A stretch of DNA of 64,000 nt, taken from Pseudonocardiales bacterium. Lineage in GTDB: Bacteria > Actinomycetota > Actinomycetes > Mycobacteriales > Pseudonocardiaceae. Made by a program: the position numbers and the translations under genes. The stretch spans positions 248,001 to 312,000 of the forward strand of contig JAHEXI010000004.1 of NCBI GenBank assembly GCA_023252195.1, written 5' to 3'. Positions 17,007 through 26,251 of the stretch are shown in pieces (positions within the stretch are counted from its first letter, which is position 1; each line of letters opens with the position of its first letter). The notes beneath the pieces are model-generated. The model did not search any database. It was not told the DNA's origin and was given only the letters and a program-made list of their open reading frames with translations.

Positions 17007-17033
17007 GCAACGGGGCGACTACGCTGGCTCGAC

Positions 17034-18146
17034 GTGAACGCCGACGTAGCCGCCGACCTCAAAGAGCTAGCCGCCACCCTCGCCGGGATCGAGGCTGTGC
17101 TGGACATCGACCGGTTGCGGGCCCAGGTCGCCGAGCTGCAAGAGCAGGCCGGTCGCCCCGACCTATGGGATGACGTTGACCATGCCCAACAGGTCAACAG
17201 CAAGCTAGCCCACCTGCAGGGCGACCTGCGGCGGGTGCTCGGGCTGCGGCAGCGGCTGGATGACGTTGAGGTGCTCTATGAGTTGGCCGAGGAAGGCGCT
17301 GATGAGGGCGCTCGCCGCGAGGCTGAGACCGAGCACCACAGACTGCGCAAGGAGATCGCCTCGCTGGAGATCCGGACTCTGCTGGCCGGCGAGTATGACG
17401 GGCGCGACGCTCTGATAACGATCCGCTCGGAGGCCGGCGGGGTGGACGCGGCCGACTGGGCCGAGATGCTGATGCGGATGTACCTGCGGTGGGCCGAACG
17501 ACACGGTTACCCCACCGAGGTCTACGACATCTCGCCGGCGGAGGAAGCGGGCATCAAGTCGGCGACGTTCGTGGTCAAGGCGCCCTTCGCCTACGGCACG
17601 CTGTCGGTCGAGCAGGGCACCCACCGGCTGGTCCGGATCTCACCTTTTGACAACCAGGGTCGCCGGCAAACATCCTTCGCCGGCGTCGAGGTGCTTCCGG
17701 TGACCGAAACCACCGACCACGTCGATATCCCGGAGAATGAGATTCGTATCGACGTTTTTCGATCTTCCGGACCCGGTGGCCAGAGTGTCAACACTACCGA
17801 TTCGGCGGTGCGTATCACCCATCTGCCGACTGGAATCGTGGTGTCCTGCCAGAACGAGAAATCGCAGATCCAGAACAGGGCTGCGGCGATGCGGGTACTG
17901 CAGTCCCGGTTGCTGGAGCGCAAGCGTCAAGAGCAGCAGGCAGAGATGGACGCGCTCAAGGGCGAGGGCAGCTCGTGGGGCAACCAGATGCGGTCCTACG
18001 TGCTACATCCCTACCAGATGGTCAAAGATCTACGGACCGAGTACGAGGTGGGCAACCCTACCGCGGTACTTGACGGGGACATCGACGCCTTCCTCGAATC
18101 CGGTATCCGGTGGCGTCGGCAGCAGGAGGCCCGGGTCGCTGGCTGA
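17034..18146 (+). CDS. prfB: Peptide chain release factor 2
   Basis: A 370-residue class I release factor that terminates translation at UGA and UAA. The codon-recognition tripeptide SPF is visible in [16 protein letters not shown], identifying RF2 rather than RF1. The catalytic GGQ is in [16 protein letters not shown]. The N-terminal helical region (1-110) is normal. The gene is a single uninterrupted frame from GTG 17034, so the programmed +1 frameshift that controls RF2 in enterobacteria is absent. It precedes ftsE-ftsX-smpB, the usual actinobacterial order. Confidence 0.96.
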   Translation: MNADVAADLKELAATLAGIEAVLDIDRLRAQVAELQEQAGRPDLWDDVDHAQQVNSKLAHLQGDLRRVLGLRQRLDDVEVLYELAEEGADEGARREAETEHHRLRKEIASLEIRTLLAGEYDGRDALITIRSEAGGVDAADWAEMLMRMYLRWAERHGYPTEVYDISPAEEAGIKSATFVVKAPFAYGTLSVEQGTHRLVRISPFDNQGRRQTSFAGVEVLPVTETTDHVDIPENEIRIDVFRSSGPGGQSVNTTDSAVRITHLPTGIVVSCQNEKSQIQNRAAAMRVLQSRLLERKRQEQQAEMDALKGEGSSWGNQMRSYVLHPYQMVKDLRTEYEVGNPTAVLDGDIDAFLESGIRWRRQQEARVAG

Positions 18147-18225
18147 AACCCGGTTGAAATCCGCAGGCGCGCCTTCGCCGTGGCGCCGGGCAAGTACCCG
18201 GCCTGGATGAGTAGACTCGCCGCTC

Positions 18226-18915
18226 GTGATCCGACTCGAGCACGTCAGCAAGTCCTACCGGACTTCTACCCGACCCGCTCTCGATGACGTCACAGTCGCG
18301 GTGGGAAAGGGCGAGTTCGCGTTTCTCATCGGACCGTCCGGATCGGGCAAGTCCACTTTGTTGCGGCTGTTGCTGCGCGAGGAGGTGGCCAGCACAGGCG
18401 ACGTCTACGTGGCGGACCTCAACGTCGGTAGGCTCTCCCAACGTCGCATCCCGCAGCTGCGGCAGCGGGTGGGCTGCGTGTTCCAGGACTTCCGGCTACT
18501 GGCCAACAAGACGGTCTCCGAGAACGTCGCCTTCGCCCTGGAGGTGATCGGCAAGCCCCGGCACACCATTCGTAAGGTGGTGCCGGAGGTACTGGAGCTG
18601 GTCGGTTTGGAGGGCAAGGCGGACCGGATGCCGCATGAGCTCTCCGGCGGTGAGCAGCAGCGGGTGGCGATCGCGCGTGCCTTCGTCAACCGCCCGCTGG
18701 TGCTGCTGGCCGACGAGCCCACCGGGAACCTGGACCGCGACATCAGCCACGAGATCATGCTGCTACTGGAAAGGATCAATCGAACCGGCACCACGGTACT
18801 GATGGCCACCCACGACCACACGATCGTGGACTCCATGCGTCGCCGCGTCGTCGAGCTCCATCTCGGACAAGTGGTCCGGGACGAAAGCCGCGGTGTCTAC
18901 GGAGTCAGCCGCTGA
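18226..18915 (+). CDS. ftsE: Cell-division ATPase FtsE
   Basis: A 229-residue ABC ATPase with Walker [10 protein letters not shown], signature [15 protein letters not shown], Walker [12 protein letters not shown] and [29 protein letters not shown] is typical of FtsE. With FtsX it forms a membrane complex that activates peptidoglycan hydrolases at the septum or during growth. GTG 18226 gives [14 protein letters not shown], the standard start. ftsX follows after 48 nt. Confidence 0.95.
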   Translation: MIRLEHVSKSYRTSTRPALDDVTVAVGKGEFAFLIGPSGSGKSTLLRLLLREEVASTGDVYVADLNVGRLSQRRIPQLRQRVGCVFQDFRLLANKTVSENVAFALEVIGKPRHTIRKVVPEVLELVGLEGKADRMPHELSGGEQQRVAIARAFVNRPLVLLADEPTGNLDRDISHEIMLLLERINRTGTTVLMATHDHTIVDSMRRRVVELHLGQVVRDESRGVYGVSR

Positions 18916-18963
18916 GACCTAATCTGAGCCCACCGTCCCCGACCCGAGGAATGTCCACTTCCC

Positions 18964-19866
18964 ATGCGCGCCAGCTTCGTGTTCAGCGAGGTCGTCACCG
19001 GCCTGCGCCGCAACGTCACGATGACCGTGGCGATGATCCTGACCACGGCGATCTCACTCGGCCTGCTCGGTGGGGGTCTGCTCGTGGTCCGCACCATCGA
19101 CCGGATGCAGCAGGACTACTACCAGCGCGTCGAGACCGTGGTGTATCTCAGCGCCGACATCAGCGCGAACGACCCCGGTTGCACCTCGAGCACCTGCTCT
19201 GCCCTGCGCGGGCAGTTGGAGTCCGCTCCCGGCGTGCAGACCGTGATCTTCGAAAGCAGGCAGGCCGCCTTCGCGCGGTTCCAGCGGATCTTCCAGGGTC
19301 AGCCGGAGCTCCTGCAGCTGGCCAGGCCCGAGGCGTTGCCGGCGTCGCTGCGGGTCCAACTGTCCGATCCGGCGCGGTTTCCCTCCATCGCCAAGGCGTT
19401 CACCGGCCGCCCCGGCGTGGACCGGGTCACCGACCAGGGTGAGTACCTCCGGCAGCTGTTCCGGGCCCTGGACGGGTTGCGCAACGCAACCTTCGTAATC
19501 GCGCTGATCCAGGCGCTCGCGGCGCTACTGCTGATCTCCAACACGATCCAGATCTCGGCGTTCACCCGGCGCGCCGAGGTTGGCGTCATGCGCCTGACCG
19601 GCGCCTCCCGCTGGTACACCCAGCTGCCGTTCCTCCTTGAGGCGGTGGTCGCCGGCGTGGTCGGTGGTGTGCTGGCGATCGTGGGCCTGATAATCGGCAA
19701 GGTCGCCTTCATCGACCGGGTGTTGGCCGGCGTGTTCGAGGCGGCGATCGTGCCGCGGATCGGCTACGCGGACATCTTCTCGGTCGCGCCAATCCTGCTA
19801 CTCGTGGGTTCTGTGGTCGCCGCACTGACCGGTTACCTGACGCTGCGGCTCTACGTGCGGACGTGA
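18964..19866 (+). CDS. ftsX: Cell-division permease FtsX
   Basis: A 300-residue membrane protein with four helices: one at about 22-45 ([21 protein letters not shown]) and three in the C-terminal FtsX domain ([58 protein letters not shown]). The loop between helices 1 and 2 (about 50-170) is the extracellular domain that contacts hydrolases such as RipC in mycobacteria; two Cys residues (GCTSSTC) may form a disulfide. [17 protein letters not shown] couples it to FtsE. Confidence 0.95.
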   Translation: MRASFVFSEVVTGLRRNVTMTVAMILTTAISLGLLGGGLLVVRTIDRMQQDYYQRVETVVYLSADISANDPGCTSSTCSALRGQLESAPGVQTVIFESRQAAFARFQRIFQGQPELLQLARPEALPASLRVQLSDPARFPSIAKAFTGRPGVDRVTDQGEYLRQLFRALDGLRNATFVIALIQALAALLLISNTIQISAFTRRAEVGVMRLTGASRWYTQLPFLLEAVVAGVVGGVLAIVGLIIGKVAFIDRVLAGVFEAAIVPRIGYADIFSVAPILLLVGSVVAALTGYLTLRLYVRT

Positions 19867-19876
19867 TGCGGGCGCC

Positions 19877-20350
19877 ATGAAGGAGCACGGCCGCAAGGTG
19901 ATCGCCTCGAACCGGCGGGCCCGGCACGACTACGAGATCATGGATACCTACGAGGCGGGCATCGTGCTCACCGGCACGGAAGTGAAGTCGCTGCGCGCTG
20001 GCCGGGCCTCGCTGACCGACGCCTTCGCCAGCGTGGACGACGGTGAGGTGTGGCTACGTAACCTGCACATCCCCGAATACACCCAAGGTAGCTGGACCAA
20101 CCACGAGCCCCGACGGACCCGCAAGTTACTGCTGCACCGCAAGGAGATCGAGCGCCTGATCGGTAAGACCAGGGAGAGCGGGCTGTCGCTGGTGCCGCTG
20201 TCGATGTACTTCTCCGACGGCAAGGTGAAGGTGGAGATCGCGCTGGGCCGCGGCAAGCGGTCCTACGACAAACGCGCTGACCTGGCCAAGCGCGACGCGA
20301 ACCGCGAGGTGGCGCGAGCTTTGGGGCGGCGCGTCAAGGGCATGGGGTAA
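19877..20350 (+). CDS. smpB: tmRNA-binding protein SmpB
   Basis: A 157-residue protein with the complete SmpB fold: [35 protein letters not shown] and [18 protein letters not shown], ending in the basic tail RREVxRxLGRRVKG-like. It binds the tRNA-like end of tmRNA and enters the decoding centre of stalled ribosomes. Its RNA partner ssrA is encoded about 1 kb downstream, and ftsX lies 10 nt upstream. Confidence 0.96.
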   Translation: MKEHGRKVIASNRRARHDYEIMDTYEAGIVLTGTEVKSLRAGRASLTDAFASVDDGEVWLRNLHIPEYTQGSWTNHEPRRTRKLLLHRKEIERLIGKTRESGLSLVPLSMYFSDGKVKVEIALGRGKRSYDKRADLAKRDANREVARALGRRVKGMG

Positions 20351-21289
20351 GTGAGCCGCGACCCGGTGACCGCGCCGCCCGTCGACGACGCCGATGTCGC
20401 GGCGTGGACAGCGGCGCTGGGCCTGGACGGGCTGACCGACCTGCACGTGCATTTCCTGCCAGATCAGGTGATGGCCAAAGTGTGGGCCTTCTTCGACCAG
20501 GCCGCAGAGCACTACGGCACCCCATGGCCGGTGCACTACCGGCTGCCCCAGGACGATCGCCTCGCGGTGCTGCGCGCGATGGACGTACGAACCTTCGCGC
20601 CGCTGGTCTACCCGCATAAACCCGGCATGGCGGACTGGCTCAACAGCTGGGTCGCCGAATTCGCCGCCGCCGTGCCAGAGGCCGTGCTCACGGCAACGCT
20701 CTATCCCGAACCCGGTGTTGTCGAATACCTGCAACGAGCGCTCGCAGCTGGCGCTCGTTGCGTCAAGGTGCACGTGCAGGTAGGTGGTTTCGACCCACGG
20801 GACTCAGTGCTCCACGGGGCGTGGGGGCTGCTGGCGGAAGCGGGCGTCCCGGTTGTCGTGCATTGCGGGCACGGGCCGGGCGCCGCCGGGCCCTACACCG
20901 GTCTGGACGTATTCGGTGAGGTACTCGCTGCTCATCCCCGACTCGTCGCGGTGCTTGCGCATGCCGGGCTGCCTGACTACGGCGATGCGCTGAACCTGGT
21001 GCTGCGTTATCCCAAGGTGCATCTAGATACGACCATGGTCGGGGTGCCCTTCGCCGAGGCTATCGCCCCTTTGCCGCCGGACTGGCCTGCACAATTGGTC
21101 GACGTGTCCGGCCGGATCGCGCTCGGTACCGACTTCCCGAACATCCCCTACGACTACGCCACCCAGCTGCGGGCCGTGGCGGGCTGGGCAGCCGCCGACG
21201 ACCGGCTGGGCGTCGCTTTCCTGCGCGCGGTGGTGCACGACACGCCCGCCCGGTTACTGCAGCTCGACGCTGCTGGGCATCAGGGATGA
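20351..21289 (+). CDS. Amidohydrolase (TIM-barrel metal-dependent hydrolase)
   Basis: A 312-residue member of the amidohydrolase_2 (ACMSD-like) group. LTDLHVHFLP has the first metal-binding HxH, VPVVVHCGHGPG the third His, VAVLAHAGLPDY the fourth, and ALGTDFPNIPY the metal-binding Asp. GTG 20351 directly abuts the smpB stop, so the gene is translationally linked to smpB and sits between smpB and ssrA. Enzymes of this group decarboxylate or hydrolyse small carboxylates or esters; the actual substrate is not evident. Confidence 0.82.
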   Translation: MSRDPVTAPPVDDADVAAWTAALGLDGLTDLHVHFLPDQVMAKVWAFFDQAAEHYGTPWPVHYRLPQDDRLAVLRAMDVRTFAPLVYPHKPGMADWLNSWVAEFAAAVPEAVLTATLYPEPGVVEYLQRALAAGARCVKVHVQVGGFDPRDSVLHGAWGLLAEAGVPVVVHCGHGPGAAGPYTGLDVFGEVLAAHPRLVAVLAHAGLPDYGDALNLVLRYPKVHLDTTMVGVPFAEAIAPLPPDWPAQLVDVSGRIALGTDFPNIPYDYATQLRAVAGWAAADDRLGVAFLRAVVHDTPARLLQLDAAGHQG

Positions 21290-21338
21290 AAAATCGGACG
21301 TCCAGGCGTTACTCTAGGGTGGTTAAGCCGCACGACAA

Positions 21339-21708
21339 GGGGGTGAACGGTTTCGACTCTGGACGTTGAGTCAGTGGGAAGCGTGCCGGTGCAGGCGAGA
21401 GACCACCGTAAGCGTCATCGCAACCAATAAGTGCCGACTCTAGTCAGCACCAGTTCGCCCTCGCCGCCTGAGCGAGTAGCGACTGTGTCGGACCGGGGGC
21501 CGTCCCCGCCCCGGACCCCGGCATCAGTGAGGGGACTTACCACCAGGCCCGGTCGCGGGGCCTGGATGGGACACCTACAGCGACTGGGATCGTCACACCG
21601 GCTTGTCCGCATGACCGGTGGGTCCGAGTAGAGGCGTAGCGGACTGCGCACGGAGAAGCCCTGACGAGGCGACGGAGGACCCGGGTTCGATTCCCGGCAC
21701 CTCCACCA
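21339..21708 (+). ncRNA. ssrA: Transfer-messenger RNA (tmRNA)
   Basis: The 5' end GGGGGTGAACGGTTTCGAC pairs with the 3' end CACCTCC-A-CCA to form the tRNA-like acceptor, and GGGTTCGATTCCCGG is the T-arm. The tag frame at 21433-21471 encodes ADSSQHQFALAA followed by TGA; with the initial charged Ala this gives a 13-residue degradation tag ending in the ALAA degron. The length is 370 nt. tmRNA rescues stalled ribosomes with SmpB, and its 3' end is a classic integration site for mobile islands. Confidence 0.95.
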
Positions 21709-21768
21709 TGGGAGTCTTATTAGAACCCTGAACCCAGAGGGTTAGGGTCGGTGAGACCACATGGTGTC

Positions 21769-21806
21769 CAGTAGCGCCGTACCTGGCTCCGGGTGCGGCG
21801 CTACTG
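21769..21806 (+). terminator. Hairpin terminator of tmRNA
   Basis: CAGTAGCGCCG (21769-21779) pairs exactly with CGGCGCTACTG (21796-21806) across a 16-nt loop. It lies about 60 nt after the mature tmRNA end and is followed by only a weak T-run. Confidence 0.6.
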
Positions 21807-22062
21807 CGTTGTGCGGGTAAGTGGCGGTGTGTGGAGGGTAGAGCGTGGCCCTGTGGCCCGACTGGGGCGCTTGCTGGGGGCGGTGTCGGTTTGGTGGGGG
21901 TAGCCCTGCCACACGCTGTATGCCTCGGCGAGGACGTTGAACGGTTCACTACGCGCCGTCTCAGGCTGTTGGGCCTCTTTCGCCCGCAGGCTCCCTGCCG
22001 CGTTGACTAGCTCAGACACGAGGTCCAAGCGTTTCGAATAAGCTATAAGAAGGTCCACGGTG

Positions 22063-22089
22063 AACGCCCAGGCCGCTGGCCTGGGCGTT
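22063..22089. terminator. Hairpin after toxin-antitoxin genes
   Basis: AACGCCCAGGCC and GGCCTGGGCGTT pair perfectly over a 3-nt loop. It lies about 60 nt past the 3' end of the minus-strand toxin gene and can serve as its terminator, or act in both directions. Confidence 0.6.
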
Positions 22090-22151
22090 TGGTGTCAATC
22101 CGAGTGCGAGTAGCTGCCCAGGTATTCACGGCTCAGCCAAACTGTCCGTGG

Positions 22152-22403
22152 TCAGTAGTGATATCGAGCTTGCACGATGACCAGTTCCTCGTCGCGGAGT
22201 TGGTAGACGAGGCGGTGCTCGTCGGTGATACGCCGAGACCAGTAACCGGACAGGTTGTGGGAGAGGCGCTCGGGCTTGCCGATGCCAGTCCCTGGATCTC
22301 GCGCCGCTTCGTCGATCATGCGGTTGATCCGCTTGACGACCGAGCGTTCGCCGGCCCAGGAAACGTAGTCCTCCCATCCGTCGCGGGTGAAGCTGATCTT
22401 CAT
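22152..22403 (-). CDS. yoeB: Toxin, YoeB/Txe family mRNA interferase
   Basis: An 83-residue RelE-superfamily toxin. MKISFTRDGWEDYVSW, the Arg/Lys-rich middle (RSVVKRINRMIDEAARDP), GKPERLSHNLSGYWSRRI and the ending HRLVYQ...ARYHY are all YoeB signatures; the Glu, Arg, His and C-terminal Tyr used for cleavage of ribosome-bound mRNA are present. ATG 22403 overlaps the antitoxin stop by 4 nt (ATGA), giving coupled translation. It is part of the accessory island next to ssrA. Confidence 0.92.
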   Translation of the reverse strand: MKISFTRDGWEDYVSWAGERSVVKRINRMIDEAARDPGTGIGKPERLSHNLSGYWSRRITDEHRLVYQLRDEELVIVQARYHY

Positions 22404-22663
22404 GCGACGTGATGTTGTGGATCGATCAACTCCTGGACGCTGGTGTGGCCAGCATCGGCATCGGCGATGCTGCGCAGTAGTCGCTCCGCGTTGGCGGGGG
22501 ACCGGAGCAGGTAGGCAGTCTCCATGAGCGAGCGCCACTGGTCAGCGGAGACCAGGAACGCGCTACCTGCCTTGGAGACGATCTCGACCGGTTCCTGGTC
22601 GTCGTTGACCTGCTCGATCAGTGGGAAGAGTCGCTTGCGCGCTTCGCTGGCGGACATAGCCAT
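22400..22663 (-). CDS. yefM: Antitoxin, YefM/Phd family
   Basis: An 87-residue antitoxin. MAMSASEARKRLFPLIEQVN is the N-terminal Phd/YefM DNA-binding fold, VEIVSKAGSAFLVSADQWRSLMETAYLL the conserved core, and the C-terminal tail (HTSVQELIDPQHHVA) should wrap the toxin. ATG 22663 has GGAGGAGG 8 nt upstream. YefM-YoeB complexes repress their own promoter, which should lie at about 22670-22720, where TGGTACCA (22696-22703) is a small palindrome. Confidence 0.9.
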   Translation of the reverse strand: MAMSASEARKRLFPLIEQVNDDQEPVEIVSKAGSAFLVSADQWRSLMETAYLLRSPANAERLLRSIADADAGHTSVQELIDPQHHVA

Positions 22664-23001
22664 CGTTAATCGCCTCCTCCGCTCGTACAGTCTGATGGTA
22701 CCACTGCTGGCGGCCGGGTAAGCCGCGGGCAGCACGCGGCTGGAATGCAGCCGTGAGCGCTGGCGCGTGCCGACTCTCGTCCGGGAAACCAGTCCACGCA
22801 GGTCAGGAGTTGGTGCCGACCAACCGTCGGCGCACGGATCAACGACTCACGCTGTCACCGGCCACCGTGAGCTGAGCCACCGCAGCCGCTCTAAATCACG
22901 TGCCATAACCCTACTGGCTCTTCGTCCGGCGGGCAGACGGCAGACTAGTTCGTGCGAGCGATCCGTCGAGGACAATCCTCCCGTAGAGCCGGGCCTGCTG
23001 G

Positions 23002-23079
23002 TACGACGACGTGGGCACGGTGCTCGAGGTCATCGATGAGGCAGCCGAGTGGCTGACGGGCCGCGGCATCAGCAGGTGA
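23002..23079 (+). pseudogene. GNAT acetyltransferase fragment
   Basis: The frame reads YDDVGTVLEVIDEAAEWLTG followed by RGISR and TGA. This matches the N-terminal helix of GNAT enzymes (DEAxxWLxxRGI). The usual GNAT core is not seen downstream; a frame-shifted piece may continue to about 23150. It is a decayed remnant in the 570-bp gap between the antitoxin and helicase genes, which otherwise shows nothing. Confidence 0.35.
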
Positions 23080-23233
23080 CGCCGGTTGAGCGTACGACGG
23101 ATGGCTGGTTCGTGCACTTTCCGGACGTGCGCCTACCCTTGACTCTTGCGGTGTGATCGGCTGCCGGCATGTTACTCAGCCGGTACGGGCAGGACCACTG
23201 TTTGCTGGGCAGGCCCGTTCCGGGAGACGAATT

Positions 23234-23539
23234 GTGATCGATCCCCGTTGTGAGGCCGTTCTGATCGCTGATCGGAACACGGGGCAGTTCGCTGATCAGA
23301 CACACGATGTCGTTCGCTACGAAACCCAGCCCAGAGGAAAGATCGACATCGTTTACCGCAGTGGTCGGGTGTACCGGTACGGGCCGGAGCGCGTGCGGAT
23401 CCTGCGTAACCCCGCACGAGTCCCGCTCCCCCCAGGAGCCAAGGTCGAGGTGCGCGGCGCCATCTGGGAGTACGCCACCGAAGTCTGGGCCTTCACCGGC
23501 CCGGTCGGCGCCTGGTGGCGGATCTTCTCCCGCAGATAA
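23234..23539 (+). CDS. N-terminal part of interrupted helicase-nuclease
   Basis: About 101 residues from GTG 23234 (GGGAGA upstream): VIDPRCEAVLIADRNTGQFA, VVRYETQPRGKIDIVYRSGR and YRYGPERVRILRNP. This is a beta-rich domain ending WRIFSRR before TAA at 23537-23539. The large helicase frame at 23552 continues in the same phase only four codons later, and the sequence reads smoothly across the stop (RR*EREEVYRTHPAS). I infer that the two were one gene and that the TAA is a nonsense mutation. If not, this is a small separate protein translated just before the helicase. No known domain is recognised. Confidence 0.6.
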   Translation: MIDPRCEAVLIADRNTGQFADQTHDVVRYETQPRGKIDIVYRSGRVYRYGPERVRILRNPARVPLPPGAKVEVRGAIWEYATEVWAFTGPVGAWWRIFSRR

Positions 23540-23551
23540 GAACGGGAGGAG

Positions 23552-26038
23552 GTGTACCGCACTCATCCTGCGTCGCAGGTTCGCCTCGTCATGAGCGCCG
23601 CGCAGGCTCCGGCTGCGGCCGAGGTGCTGCGTTACTGGCGGGACATCGTGTCGCGTCTTCCCGACGACGATCCGCTGCAGCGTCCGTACGGAGGGCTGAA
23701 CTTCGTCCACCCCGAGAGCGTGCTGGGTTGCTACCTGGCCGGTGCACCGATCGCGTCCCGGGAACCGGCCACTACTCCGATCTTTCCGTTCCGCTGCAAC
23801 ATCAGCCAGCGCAAAGCGGTCGACCTCAGCCTCACCCGCTCCGTCTCGGTCATCGAGGGCCCCCCGGGCACCGGTAAGACGGAGACCATCCTGAACCTGA
23901 TCGCCAACATCATCACCGCTCAGATCGGCACTGTCGGCGTGGTCTCGTTCACCAACGACGCAGTCAAAAACGTCCGCGAGAAGCTTGACGAGCTCGGATT
24001 CGGGCACGTGATCGCGAGCCTTGGACGAAAGGAGAAGCGAGAAGAGTTCTTCGCGGGACAGGCAACCCGGAACGCGCGGGTCACGCACTTCGCAGACAGC
24101 GCTCCGCCCGCGCCACCGATGCCCGAGCGGATGGATGAGCTGGACCGTCGCCTCCGGCGGTTGCAGGAGGCCGAACGCACTCGCGCCGACTTGCGGCGAC
24201 TGGTCGATGCCTACCGGCTGGAGCTGCAGCACTTCGAGCGGCACCTCCAGCGGCATGAGGCACCCGACCTGGAGGGTCTTCCGTTGCTGCGCCGCTCGTC
24301 CGACCGCATCCTCGACTACCTGGCCGAAAGCGAGGTGGAGCACGACAGCGCCCGCCCTGGGGTTCTCCGGCGGATCCGGAAGTACTTCAAGTACGGATCC
24401 CTGCGCGGGCTCGACCCCGATGACACCAACGTCGTGCTCCGCCTGCAACAGGCGTACTACGACAAGCGGATCGCCGAGCTGAACGGGCAGCTTGGGCAGG
24501 TCGAGGATGAGTTGCTGCGAGCAGACTTCGACCGGTTGGTGGTGGAACACCAGGAGCTGTCGACCCGGGCTCTCCGCGCTGCCCTCGGTGCTCGATACAA
24601 GACCCTGTCTCGGACGACGTACTCGGCACAGACCTACCAGCGGACGTTCGAGGACTTCACCCGGGACTACCCGGTGTTGCTGAGCACCTGCCACTCGTTG
24701 CGGGCCAGCATCGCGAATGGGTATCTCCTCGACTATCTCATCATCGACGAGGCGTCTCAGGTCGACCTGCTGGCGGCCGGGCTGGTGCTTTCTTGCTGCC
24801 GCAACGTCGTCGTGGTGGGTGATCTGCGACAGCTGCCACCCATCGCGAACGGTGCGGCGGATGGGCTTGTCTCACCGAAGACCGCCTACGACTATCGCGA
24901 GCACAGCATCCTCTCGTCGCTGACCGAGCTGTACCGCGACGATCTGCCGCGCACACTGCTGCGTGAGCACTATCGGTGCGACCCGGCCATCATCGGGTTC
25001 TGCAACAAGGCGTTCTACGACGGCGAGCTCATACCCTTCACTACCAGTGGCGCCAAGCGGTCGATGATCGCGGTGCGCACGGTCGAGGGCAACCATATGC
25101 GCCAGCACCGAGGAGGAGGTCGCTCGAACCAGCGCGAGGTGGACGTCATCGTCAACGAGGTCATCCCGGCGCACTGCGCGGACGTCCTCAGCACCGACAT
25201 CGGCATCACCACGCCCTACCGACGCCAGGTCGACAAGGTGACGGACGCACTGATCGACCAGATCCAGGCCGACACCGTCCACAAGTTCCAGGGTCGCCAG
25301 AAGCAGGTGATCATCCTGACGACGGTCTTGGACGAGGGCTGGCGCGGGCGGACCGGAATGACGTTCGTCGACGACCCGCACCTGATCAACGTGGCCGTGT
25401 CGCGAGCGGTTAAACAGTTCATCGTCGTGACGAACCACGACATGTTGCCCACGAGCCGCTACATCCACGACCTCATCGGCTACATCCGCTACCACAATCC
25501 CGACGAGGAGGTTGTCGACAGCGCCGTGGTGTCGATGTTCGACCTGCTCTACCGCGACTACAACCACCGGCTGCGACCGCTGGCCGCGCGGCTGAAGAAC
25601 GAGATGACCTACAAGTCCGAGGACATCATCTGGACCGCGCTCCACGACATCCTCGTCGAGGACCAGTATGCGCACCTGACCGTGGGCCACCAGGTCTTGG
25701 TGCGCAACCTGCTCGTCGACCTCAGCAGGCTGACGCCACGCCAGGAGGCTTTCGTGCAGCGTCGGGCATCGGTTGACTTCGTCGTTTACAACCGGGTGAC
25801 CAACCATCCGGTGCTGGCCATCGAGGTGGACGGCTTTGCCTTCCACGAGAACAATCCGGCCCAGCTGGAGCGGGACACGCTGAAGAATGAGATCCTTCAG
25901 ATCCACCAGATGCCGCTGCTGCGACTGCCGACGACGGGCAGCGGCGAGGACCAACGAATCCGGCAGGCGTTGGACGACTCCGAAGCACACTGGGCCCGAT
26001 GTCGAGTCGGTGACGGCGCCACGACACCCACCGGGTGA
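23552..26038 (+). CDS. SF1 (Upf1-like) helicase with C-terminal DUF2726/Vsr-like nuclease
   Basis: About 828 residues. Walker A IEGPPGTGKTETI is at about 110, with a coiled-coil insertion at about 190-340. The DExx box is LIIDEASQVDL, motif III VVVGDLRQLPPI, motif IV region LLREHYRCDP, motif V/VI VHKFQGRQKQVIIL and INVAVSRAVKQFIVV. The C-terminal 170 residues contain SVDFVVYN, LAIEVDGFAFHEN and ERDTLKNEIL. That is an Asp...Glu-x-Asp arrangement of a PD-(D/E)XK/Vsr-type nuclease as in DUF2726/DUF559 proteins. Single-gene helicase-Vsr proteins are known anti-phage effectors (for example Hhe), so a defence role is plausible. The start is uncertain: GTG 23552 or ATG 23591, neither with a well-spaced ribosome site, consistent with this being the rear part of an interrupted gene. 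Confidence 0.78.
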   Translation: MYRTHPASQVRLVMSAAQAPAAAEVLRYWRDIVSRLPDDDPLQRPYGGLNFVHPESVLGCYLAGAPIASREPATTPIFPFRCNISQRKAVDLSLTRSVSVIEGPPGTGKTETILNLIANIITAQIGTVGVVSFTNDAVKNVREKLDELGFGHVIASLGRKEKREEFFAGQATRNARVTHFADSAPPAPPMPERMDELDRRLRRLQEAERTRADLRRLVDAYRLELQHFERHLQRHEAPDLEGLPLLRRSSDRILDYLAESEVEHDSARPGVLRRIRKYFKYGSLRGLDPDDTNVVLRLQQAYYDKRIAELNGQLGQVEDELLRADFDRLVVEHQELSTRALRAALGARYKTLSRTTYSAQTYQRTFEDFTRDYPVLLSTCHSLRASIANGYLLDYLIIDEASQVDLLAAGLVLSCCRNVVVVGDLRQLPPIANGAADGLVSPKTAYDYREHSILSSLTELYRDDLPRTLLREHYRCDPAIIGFCNKAFYDGELIPFTTSGAKRSMIAVRTVEGNHMRQHRGGGRSNQREVDVIVNEVIPAHCADVLSTDIGITTPYRRQVDKVTDALIDQIQADTVHKFQGRQKQVIILTTVLDEGWRGRTGMTFVDDPHLINVAVSRAVKQFIVVTNHDMLPTSRYIHDLIGYIRYHNPDEEVVDSAVVSMFDLLYRDYNHRLRPLAARLKNEMTYKSEDIIWTALHDILVEDQYAHLTVGHQVLVRNLLVDLSRLTPRQEAFVQRRASVDFVVYNRVTNHPVLAIEVDGFAFHENNPAQLERDTLKNEILQIHQMPLLRLPTTGSGEDQRIRQALDDSEAHWARCRVGDGATTPTG

Positions 26039-26251
26039 GCCTTGCGTGGCATTCGGTGCGTGGATCGTTGTCGACTAGGATGAGTCGATCAGTTGGATCG
26101 CGACCCGCGCGCCGTGAGCAGGATGGCGTTTCCCCAGTTTAGGGGCACGATCGACACCCTGCACCGGTGCCTATAACGAGCCGCGCAGAACCAGCCTGGC
26201 CGTCGTGAGTTGCACGCATAACAGGTCGGGTTTCGGGGTAGCCGTACCCCG

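Larger units (their letters stand above)
21709..22151. other. Gene-poor stretch downstream of tmRNA
   Basis: Apart from two hairpins (21769-21806 and 22063-22089) I see no convincing gene. A minus-strand open frame at 21801-22058 (starts MDLLIAYSKRLDLVSELVNA) lacks a clear ribosome site and a recognised family. The region marks the start of the accessory island. Confidence 0.4.

Noticed and set aside
17034-17120. Programmed frameshift in prfB
   Set aside because: The gene is one continuous frame from its start; no early UGA or slippery site is present.
20731-20761. 11-bp inverted repeat GCAACGAGCGC ... GCGCTCGTTGC
   Set aside because: It lies inside the amidohydrolase coding region and reads as ordinary LQRALAAGARCV codons; high-GC coding DNA easily produces such dyads.
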